Positions 31,767-36,917 of a DNA stretch of 36,917 nucleotides are shown one piece after another. The notes below the pieces were generated by a model. The model had not been told where the DNA came from. It searched no databases and saw only the letters and a list, made by a program, of their open reading frames with translations. The stretch is taken from NCBI GenBank assembly GCA_029061605.1, contig JAIDRT010000006.1:1-36917 (forward strand), in the 5' to 3' direction. Source of the stretch: Clostridia bacterium (GTDB taxonomy: Bacteria > Bacillota > Clostridia > Christensenellales > UBA3700). Every line of letters starts with the position of its first letter. Positions within the stretch are counted from its first letter, which is position 1. The translations under genes were made by a program, and so were the position numbers.

Positions 31767-32231
31767 GTGAAGTCTTGCGCGTTTTTTGGACACAGTAAAA
31801 TGAACGTTGGACAGCATAGAGAGAAGTTGTTGGAGGTATTGAAAGACCTTATAGAGAATAAAGGCGTTGAGCAATTCTATTCAGGCTTTCGCGGAGACTT
31901 TGACGTTTATTGCAGTTTTTTGGTTTGTGAACTTAAAGATAGATTTCCGCAGATAAAAAATACTTTGGTACTGTCATATATTCCCAGAACGGTTGTTCAC
32001 TCTTATAGCGACTTTGATTTGCCAAGGTGCTTTGACGATAGCGTCTATTTATTGGAAAAGAACGTGCCAAAGCGGCTTGCTATTGTTGAAACCAACAAGA
32101 GTTTGGTAGATACTGTTGATTTTGTTGTAGCAGGGGTGATGACTCATTTTGGAGGCGCGTATATGGCTTGTGAATACGCTTACAGAAGAAAAAAGCCAAT
32201 CATAAGTGTGATTGACGGTTGGGAAATTTAA
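31767..32231 (+). CDS. SLOG-family (DUF1273/YpsA-like) nucleotide-sensing protein
   Basis: A 154-residue Rossmann-type protein starting at a GTG with GAGAGGG seven bases upstream. CAFFGHSKMNVGQHREKLLEVL at the start matches the FTGHR-type opening of SLOG/DUF1273 proteins. A central YSGFRGDFDVYC resembles the GGxxGxD motif, and VAGVMTHFGGAYMACEYAYRRKKPII is the typical phosphate-binding glycine and following helix. SLOG proteins bind nucleotides or nucleotide-derived ligands and some serve as sensors in defence or signalling operons. It is followed at 29 bp by a gene of unknown role and is divergent from the double-HTH regulator. No effector (nuclease, pore, hydrolase) is recognised beside it, so a defence role is only a guess. 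Confidence 0.75.
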   Translation: MKSCAFFGHSKMNVGQHREKLLEVLKDLIENKGVEQFYSGFRGDFDVYCSFLVCELKDRFPQIKNTLVLSYIPRTVVHSYSDFDLPRCFDDSVYLLEKNVPKRLAIVETNKSLVDTVDFVVAGVMTHFGGAYMACEYAYRRKKPIISVIDGWEI

Positions 32232-32260
32232 CATCAAAAATTAAAGAGAGGTAATACAAA

Positions 32261-33067
32261 ATGAAAGTTTTAACAAAAGAACTATTGAAAGACGTAGAAT
32301 TGTTTGAGATATATTGCGCGCTGGATCCTAAAGAAAAGAAAAACTTGCCTGTGATTTTTCTAAGCGGTAGTCCCAAAGGCGTTGCCGAAGACGATATTAA
32401 AACGGTAAAAACGCTGTTTGATATGGCAGCAAAAGAAAACGAGATGAGTTTTATGTTATTGCCGGCTACAAGTATATTTATGAATGACGCATTTTGCGAG
32501 ACTGGTAAAAGTGGAGAAAACGTACTTGAAAAAAATTTTTTATCGCAATACGTAAATAGATTAAGGATTATTTCCCACTTGCCCCAAGAGATTTTAAAAC
32601 AAGTAAAAGATAAAAGGTTGCTTGCTTTGGGCTATGCTGAACAAAATGTCAAAAAATCAATATTGGACTATATAAACGAAAGAACGACTTTTGCATTTGG
32701 AGTATTGAAAAATAGCCTTGAGGATTCATTATATACTACTGTGGGATTGACTATAGATAAGCAATTTGGACAACGTCCTAATATATATTCTTTGGAAGTG
32801 TTGTTTGACGAAGCAATTATTACAAGCGTAAGCAAAAATAAGAACGACCTTTATATTGAGTTGAATCAAAAAGAAACTATCGTCCTTACTGACGCAGAAA
32901 CGTTAATGGAAGAAATCAATCCTGACAAAACTTTTATAAAATTTTTTGAATTACATAGAACTATGCGCAACTATGAATTACATTTTTTATTGGTGTCAAA
33001 AGATTTGAATTTTATAAAGCATTTTCATTATGTGACTTATAAGTTTAAAGATATGCGCTTTATTTAG
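32261..33067 (+). CDS. Unknown protein, possibly DUF4085-like
   Basis: A 268-residue soluble protein. The start MKVLTKELLKDVELFEIYCAL resembles the MKxxTKExY opening of DUF4085 proteins, but I am not certain. The second half has a beta-rich pattern (VLFDEAIITSVSKNKNDLYIELNQKETIVLTDAETLMEEIN). No signal peptide, membrane segment or catalytic motif is seen. AAAGAGAGG precedes the ATG, and the gap to the SLOG gene is 29 bp without terminator, so the two form one operon under the double-HTH regulator. Confidence 0.55.
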   Translation: MKVLTKELLKDVELFEIYCALDPKEKKNLPVIFLSGSPKGVAEDDIKTVKTLFDMAAKENEMSFMLLPATSIFMNDAFCETGKSGENVLEKNFLSQYVNRLRIISHLPQEILKQVKDKRLLALGYAEQNVKKSILDYINERTTFAFGVLKNSLEDSLYTTVGLTIDKQFGQRPNIYSLEVLFDEAIITSVSKNKNDLYIELNQKETIVLTDAETLMEEINPDKTFIKFFELHRTMRNYELHFLLVSKDLNFIKHFHYVTYKFKDMRFI

Positions 33068-33090
33068 TCGACGTAAAACAATAAAATTTA

Positions 33091-33119
33091 TTGACAAGAG
33101 CCTACGAAAGAGTTATAAT
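33091..33119 (+). promoter_or_regulatory. Consensus sigma-A promoter of the YwaF-like gene
   Basis: TTGACA (33091-33096) and TATAAT (33114-33119) are perfect and 17 bp apart. The leader to the ATG at 33211 is about 85 nt; no riboswitch fold was recognised in it. Confidence 0.85.
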
Positions 33120-33210
33120 ACTTATTAGTTATGCAATTGATTGCATTTTGTATTTAGAATGTGTGTTGGATAGAGAATACTAAGGTCGTTAAACACTTTT
33201 GGAGGATTTA

Positions 33211-34083
33211 ATGAAATACTGGTGGATATCTTTAATCATTATTGCAATGGCGGCGCTTATGGTTACTTTCGCTTGGTTGTTGAGGAAGAGCCGCAAAGCA
33301 AGTATGCTCACGCTGTTTGTAGTATCGTTCGTATTGCTTATTTTTAAATCAATTCAATTTGGTATAGAAAGATCTAATAACCATTATCCAATAGAATTTT
33401 CGCATATGTCTTATTTTATTTTAGGCGCGACTATGACAGTCGGCGTAAAAAAATTGCGTCCGTTTGCCGGACTGTGCTCGTTTATTTCTGGACTGGCATT
33501 CGTGCTTGCGGGCATTTTTTCTCCTGCGCCGATATATGTGGACGCTGAAAGTACGTTTAATTGGGTGTCTGGGATTATTCAGCACGAAGTTTTGCTGTTT
33601 GCCGGACTTGTGATTATCTTCAACACTGATAGATACAATATAAAAGATATTTGGATACCGATCGTAGGAATAATCATTATGTTTATTTTCTCAGTATTGG
33701 TATACAAGAGAATACTTTATCCAAATTTGGCAGACAAAAATCACGACAGTATGATAATTATATACGTGCTGACCGGTACTATATTGAAATATGTGTTGCC
33801 TGCGGGAACAGAAGTGGCAGTGTGGTTGCGAGTGATCACTATAATTATTGAAGTGATTTTGCTAGGCTTGATACTTTGGGCATTCTATTTTGTCAACAAT
33901 AAGTTCTATGACAAAAAGATTAAAAAATATCCTGATTTTGTCGGCAACAACGAAGAGTATAGCGCAATTGCGCTTGTCAAGTTCTTAATCAAGAGGAACA
34001 ATGACAAAAAAGCAACTCAAGCAATCTCCGCAGACTTGACACAGGAAGAAAACGAAGCCAAAGAAGAAAGTAAATCTGAATAG
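33211..34083 (+). CDS. YwaF/TMEM164-like integral membrane protein
   Basis: A 290-residue protein with about seven membrane segments (roughly 3-23, 34-50, 65-83, 88-106, 128-146, 150-172, 210-235) and a hydrophilic, charged C-terminus of 50 residues. YPIEFSHMSYFILGATM and GIIQHEVLLFAGLVIIF match the pattern of YwaF/TMEM164 family proteins, in which a conserved His sits in each of two helices; here they are in FSHMSY and IQHEVL. Human TMEM164 is a lipid acyltransferase; the bacterial role is unknown. GGAGG five bases before the ATG at 33211 fixes the start. It stands alone with a strong promoter. Confidence 0.65.
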   Translation: MKYWWISLIIIAMAALMVTFAWLLRKSRKASMLTLFVVSFVLLIFKSIQFGIERSNNHYPIEFSHMSYFILGATMTVGVKKLRPFAGLCSFISGLAFVLAGIFSPAPIYVDAESTFNWVSGIIQHEVLLFAGLVIIFNTDRYNIKDIWIPIVGIIIMFIFSVLVYKRILYPNLADKNHDSMIIIYVLTGTILKYVLPAGTEVAVWLRVITIIIEVILLGLILWAFYFVNNKFYDKKIKKYPDFVGNNEEYSAIALVKFLIKRNNDKKATQAISADLTQEENEAKEESKSE

Positions 34084-34108
34084 TTTTAACGTCATTTTGA
34101 TAAAAACA

Positions 34109-34150
34109 CCTCACCACCGCCAATGGCGGAGCCTCCCCCCTCAGGTGAGG
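34109..34150. repeat. Cruciform-type intergenic repeat
   Basis: CCTCACC (34109-34115) pairs with GGTGAGG (34144-34150), and CCGCC-AAT-GGCGG (34117-34129) is an inner hairpin. The arms and C-runs look like a dispersed genomic repeat; I see only one copy in this window. Confidence 0.65.
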
Positions 34151-34212
34151 GCGCGCGTCACAACCTGTAAAAATGCAATAACTTTTTTAATGTCATCTCG
34201 ACTTTATATTTA

Positions 34213-34422
34213 TGTCATTTCGACCGAAGCGAAGCGGAGTGGAGAAATCTCATCAGTATAAAAAAGTAATTGCTAAACGTACGGTTGGACTTCGCCCTAC
34301 CAACCAAACGAAAATGTCGCAAGGCTCCATTTTGTCGGTACTTATTAAGCGGATTAGACCTCTCGACTACGCTCGAGGTGACATAAAAAAATATGTCATT
34401 TTGACTGAAGTGGAGAAATCTC
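34213..34422. repeat. Dispersed repeat unit: A1, B1 and short A2
   Basis: A1 (34213-34251) begins TGTCATTTCGACCGAAGCG and ends GGAGAAATCTC. B1 (34357-34383) is GACCTCTCGACTACGCTCG then AGGTGACA, an imperfect reverse complement of A. A2 (34394-34422) is a shortened A lacking the GCGAAGCG centre. A and B together form a loose palindrome. The frames that cross them are not genes. Confidence 0.85.
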
Positions 34423-34440
34423 AACAGATTAAAAATCACA

Positions 34441-34480
34441 AAAATCGCAACGCAAAAATTAAAGCGTTGCGATTTTTTAT
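34441..34480. terminator. Strong hairpin with A/T flanks, two-way terminator
   Basis: AAAATCGCAACGC (34441-34453) pairs with GCGTTGCGATTTT (34464-34476) across a 10-nt A-rich loop, with T-runs on the right and A-runs on the left. It may end read-through from the repeat region or from the YwaF-like gene. Confidence 0.7.
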
Positions 34481-34517
34481 TCAACTAAAATACTAATTTA
34501 ATTTAAATTTTTTACTT

Positions 34518-34640
34518 TTCCAAAAAAAGTATACTTTTCTTGACTGCCTGCGAAAAGGCATATTTTTTCAGTTACATTATACTTCACGAATAATTATTTT
34601 GCAATATCTTTGGGTCAGTAAAAGTATACCTTTTTTGGAA
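34518..34640. repeat. MITE-like element with 21-bp inverted ends
   Basis: TTCCAAAAAAAGTATACTTTT at 34518-34538 is repeated in reverse complement at 34620-34640 with a single mismatch, flanking 81 AT-rich bp. The interior contains a small hairpin (TGCCT…AGGCA) and no frame of note. This has the form of a non-autonomous transposable element or a long RNA stem. Confidence 0.55.
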
Positions 34641-34776
34641 TTTCGTACGCAAATCAAAATTTGATATATGTTGAAAAAATATACAAATTTTGGTTTAGAA
34701 GACTCTTGTGTATAGAAAATTCTATTAGTACTGCTAAAAAATTATGCGAAAAGTATAATTTACAGTGAGAGAGTTC

Positions 34777-34833
34777 TTTCTTTTCTTATCAAGAAAAGAA
34801 ACAAAAGAGTTGGGGGGTTACGATTCCCCCCAA
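34777..34833. repeat. Two adjacent hairpins with homopurine and G/C-run stems
   Basis: TTTCTTTTCTT (34777-34787) pairs with AAGAAAAGAAA (34791-34801) across ATC. TTGGGGGG (34810-34817) pairs with CCCCCCAA (34826-34833) across TTACGATT. The pair looks like part of a repeated intergenic element; no gene is present. Confidence 0.6.
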
Positions 34834-34871
34834 GCCCCCACAAACGCTTTTGTCAAATTGATATTTCAAAA

Positions 34872-35071
34872 TGTCATTTCGACTGAAGCAAAGCGAAATG
34901 GAGAAATCTCAACCAATTAAATATATGGATAGAGACCTCTCGACTGCGCTCGAGGTGATATAAGGATGTCATTGACGCTCGCACAAGACCATCTACTGTC
35001 ATTTCGACTGAAGCGAAGCGTAATGGAGAAATCTCAAACGGATTAGACCTCTCGACTAGGCTCGAGGTGAC
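34872..35071. repeat. Dispersed repeat unit: A3, B2, A4, B3
   Basis: A3 (34872-34910) and A4 (34997-35035) share TGTCATTTCGACTGAAGC at the start and ATGGAGAAATCTC at the end. B2 (34934-34960) and B3 (35046-35071) share GACCTCTCGACT and CTCGAGGTGA. The order is A-B-A-B, the same as at 34213-34422, so each A-B pair is one copy of a palindromic element about 75-170 bp long. They lie just before the adhesin gene. Confidence 0.85.
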
Positions 35072-35119
35072 GATATATCGTAGAGGTGACAAATTAAAGC
35101 ATAAATATAGAGGTATAAT

Positions 35120-36917
35120 ATGCAAATGCTAAAGAAAAGAAAATCAATAAAATATCTAATAATGAGTATAGCGTTGTTGCTATGCATAACAATTGCTATA
35201 ATGAGCGGAGCGCAGTCATTTGACAGCGTGGGGAGTATTCCCACTACGCCTATGACAGACGCGACGTTAGACGCTCCGTATTCTGCATTATGTGATGGGG
35301 CTACGTATAGATTTACTGACTATGCGAAAATAGAAGATATGCACAGCGGTGCGATATCTGACGATACCAAGCAAATCACCATAGATTCAACAGAGGCGCA
35401 CGGATCTCAACTCAATCCATATGTAATAGATTCGGTAGCGACGTGGAATGCTTTTGCTACTGCAATGAATACGGCTCCAAACGGACAGGGAAAGTTCTTC
35501 TTGTTGGCGGAGGATTTAGATTTCACTAGTCAAACTTTCGCTCCTGTTGCTACATTTAAAGGTACGTTTTATGGCGGAGGTCATTCTTTAAAAAATATCT
35601 CTTACACCTTTGCATCTAGCGGCGATTGCGCAACTTTTAAAGTCATAGATGAAAATACGATAATTTGTGATTTAAATATTACCGACGCCACTTTTACAGG
35701 TGTTGGAAATCATAACGCTATTTTGTGCGCGTCAAGTAGTGGCGGTAAGATTCTCAATTGTCACGCCACAGGTACAATATCTACGTCGACTACAGTTAGT
35801 AATTGGGTAGCAACGGGGGGTATACTTGCCGTATCTATTTCAACTACTCCGACAACAATCTACAGATGTTCTGTAAATGTCAAAGCGACAATAAGTAATA
35901 AGACTAATGAAGGTAGTGGAATGGGAGTAATCAGTGGCGCTACGTATAACGGCGGACAATTGATTATGTTAGATTGTTATGGAATTATGGAAAATCAATA
36001 CTCTGCAAATGTTGATCTTTATGGCGGAATTGCTGGTATGAGTTATAATGCTGGAGATATGAGAATTGAAAATTGTATTAGTGATATCAATTATAAGAAT
36101 ATGGAACTTGGTGGCACTGATAGCACGAATTATCACCCTACAAGTTTGTTTTCTTTCTGGATGGCAACTCAGCATCCCAGTAAGGTCGTTTTAAAAAATA
36201 CTTATGTTAGTGGGAAAGCGGATAAGTCTGGTGTGGAATATTCTATTTATCCGGATATCATTTATTCCACTCACGCAACTACTGCTAATTCTATTGCAAT
36301 TGACGTGGAAAATTTCAATTGGTATTCTCTAACTGGCGCTTCAAAATTAATTACTACTACTAAGTGGATGCAATCAAGATTTTCAACTAATGCAAATGCA
36401 ACTATGTATGATGGCGATAAAAAAGATTTTTGGGACGTAGCGAAGAGCGATTCTTCGTTTTCGTCAAGTATATGGACAAACAAAAGCGCAATTGGCGCAA
36501 GTAACTATTCCGTTAGTAATACGCCATTAAAGAATACGAGTATAAAGGCGAGCGGTTTTACAATAAAGTACGCTAATCTTGAGAGCGGAGCAGAAAAAGA
36601 GTATGTAGGTAATGCAACTACGTATAATTACAAAGACACTACGCAGTTGTATACTCCTACTGCCAAAAATAACCACGTATTCGTTGGTTGGACGTTGGAT
36701 AAGACTGGTAATGGAGCAATATATAAAAATATCCCCAATGATTTTTACGGTGACGTAACAATGTACGCAGTATGGGACGTACCGCAAGCAAGCGTGACAA
36801 AAGAGAGCATAATCTCAGCAGAAAGCGATGGAGCGTTTACGAAGGAATACAGTCAAGGCAGTTCATTGACAATGAGGGGAGACATATCCGTCACAAGTAT
36901 GACTAGTCCTGTCATTC
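35120..36917 (+). CDS. Large secreted GLUG/InlB-type adhesin, 3' end beyond the window
   Basis: A continuous frame of 599 codons runs from the ATG at 35120 to the last base with no stop, so the gene is incomplete. Residues 1-31 are a signal peptide (MQMLKKRKSIKYLIMSIALL, then a hydrophobic core ending MSGAQS). Residues 125-245 hold a GLUG-type beta-helix repeat region: FFLLAEDLDFTSQTFAPVAT, FKGTFYGGGHSLKNISY and GGKILNCHATGTI. About 515-553 is an InlB B-like repeat (PTAKNNHVFVGWTLDKTGNG ending MYAVWD). GLUG and InlB modules are typical of surface adhesins of gut Firmicutes. AGAGG lies six bases before the ATG; the repeat block at 34.2-35.07 kb is just upstream. Confidence 0.85.
   Translation, partial: MQMLKKRKSIKYLIMSIALLLCITIAIMSGAQSFDSVGSIPTTPMTDATLDAPYSALCDGATYRFTDYAKIEDMHSGAISDDTKQITIDSTEAHGSQLNPYVIDSVATWNAFATAMNTAPNGQGKFFLLAEDLDFTSQTFAPVATFKGTFYGGGHSLKNISYTFASSGDCATFKVIDENTIICDLNITDATFTGVGNHNAILCASSSGGKILNCHATGTISTSTTVSNWVATGGILAVSISTTPTTIYRCSVNVKATISNKTNEGSGMGVISGATYNGGQLIMLDCYGIMENQYSANVDLYGGIAGMSYNAGDMRIENCISDINYKNMELGGTDSTNYHPTSLFSFWMATQHPSKVVLKNTYVSGKADKSGVEYSIYPDIIYSTHATTANSIAIDVENFNWYSLTGASKLITTTKWMQSRFSTNANATMYDGDKKDFWDVAKSDSSFSSSIWTNKSAIGASNYSVSNTPLKNTSIKASGFTIKYANLESGAEKEYVGNATTYNYKDTTQLYTPTAKNNHVFVGWTLDKTGNGAIYKNIPNDFYGDVTMYAVWDVPQASVTKESIISAESDGAFTKEYSQGSSLTMRGDISVTSMTSPVI

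Noticed and set aside
34872..35071. CRISPR array
   Set aside because: The repeats are unequal in length, alternate in orientation and lack uniform spacers; no cas gene is present in the window.
34212..35125. Frames on both strands in the repeat region
   Set aside because: They translate the A/B repeats and their complements; the same peptide pieces recur because the DNA repeats, not because of a gene.

Overview
The window reads as one contig piece from a low-GC Firmicutes-type bacterium, most likely an uncultured gut Clostridia member. The signs are Gram-positive style ribosome binding sites (AGGAGG, GGGGAGG), textbook sigma-A promoters (TTGACA-17-TATAAT three times), TGA used as a stop, many lipoproteins, surface proteins with InlB-type repeats, and a carbohydrate-scavenging gene set. 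Naming a genus would be a guess. No plasmid or phage backbone is visible; the window looks chromosomal with several accessory patches.

Layout. (1) 1-1900: a GtrA-like membrane protein with a long acidic stretch and then a histone-H1-like Lys/Ala/Thr tail. (2) 1.9-3.8 kb: an accessory patch with a small serine recombinase, three small XRE-type regulators with palindromic operators, and a gene fragment. (3) 3.8-6.8 kb: a bacterial-PH membrane protein, then a tight D-alanine pair (D-amino acid aminotransferase, alanine racemase). (4) 6.8-11.0 kb: a LysR regulator divergent from an operon of sugar O-acetyltransferase, Fe-dependent alcohol dehydrogenase and an unusual flavodoxin/aldo-keto-reductase fusion lipoprotein. 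(5) 11.0-13.8 kb: an SdpI-like membrane protein and a membrane-anchored GH51 arabinofuranosidase. (6) 13.8-21.0 kb: a surface-protein locus with a small membrane protein, two recently duplicated lipoproteins, and a 1485-residue secreted protein (lipase-like domain, BspA leucine-rich repeats, InlB-type repeats, glycine-rich GGxGG tail). (7) 21-23 kb: a DUF6320-like zinc-ribbon membrane protein plus a condensation-type acyltransferase. (8) 23.2-27.9 kb: a lipoprotein, a GH20 hexosaminidase and a GPH-type sugar symporter. (9) 27.9-30.4 kb: an autoregulated TetR-ABC exporter operon. (10) 30.4-31.2 kb: an RNA-rich patch with one intact tRNA-Thr(GGT), two tRNA-Thr fragments flanking it, three terminators and a likely structured small RNA. 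(11) 31.2-34.1 kb: a double-HTH regulator divergent from a SLOG-family protein and an unknown protein, with two matching 24-bp operators, then a YwaF/TMEM164-like membrane protein. (12) 34.1-35.1 kb: about 1 kb of dispersed palindromic repeats. (13) 35.1 kb to the end: the first 599 codons of a large secreted GLUG/InlB-type adhesin that runs off the window.

The surface and glycan genes fit a host- or fibre-associated lifestyle: GH51 and GH20 release arabinose and N-acetylhexosamine, the symporter can import the sugars, and the large repeat proteins may attach to surfaces. The most unusual items are the flavodoxin-AKR lipoprotein fusion, the lipase/LRR/poly-glycine surface protein, the tRNA-Thr fragment array with the adjacent structured RNA, and the SLOG/double-HTH divergon. 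No function was tested; all family assignments come from reading motifs by eye.
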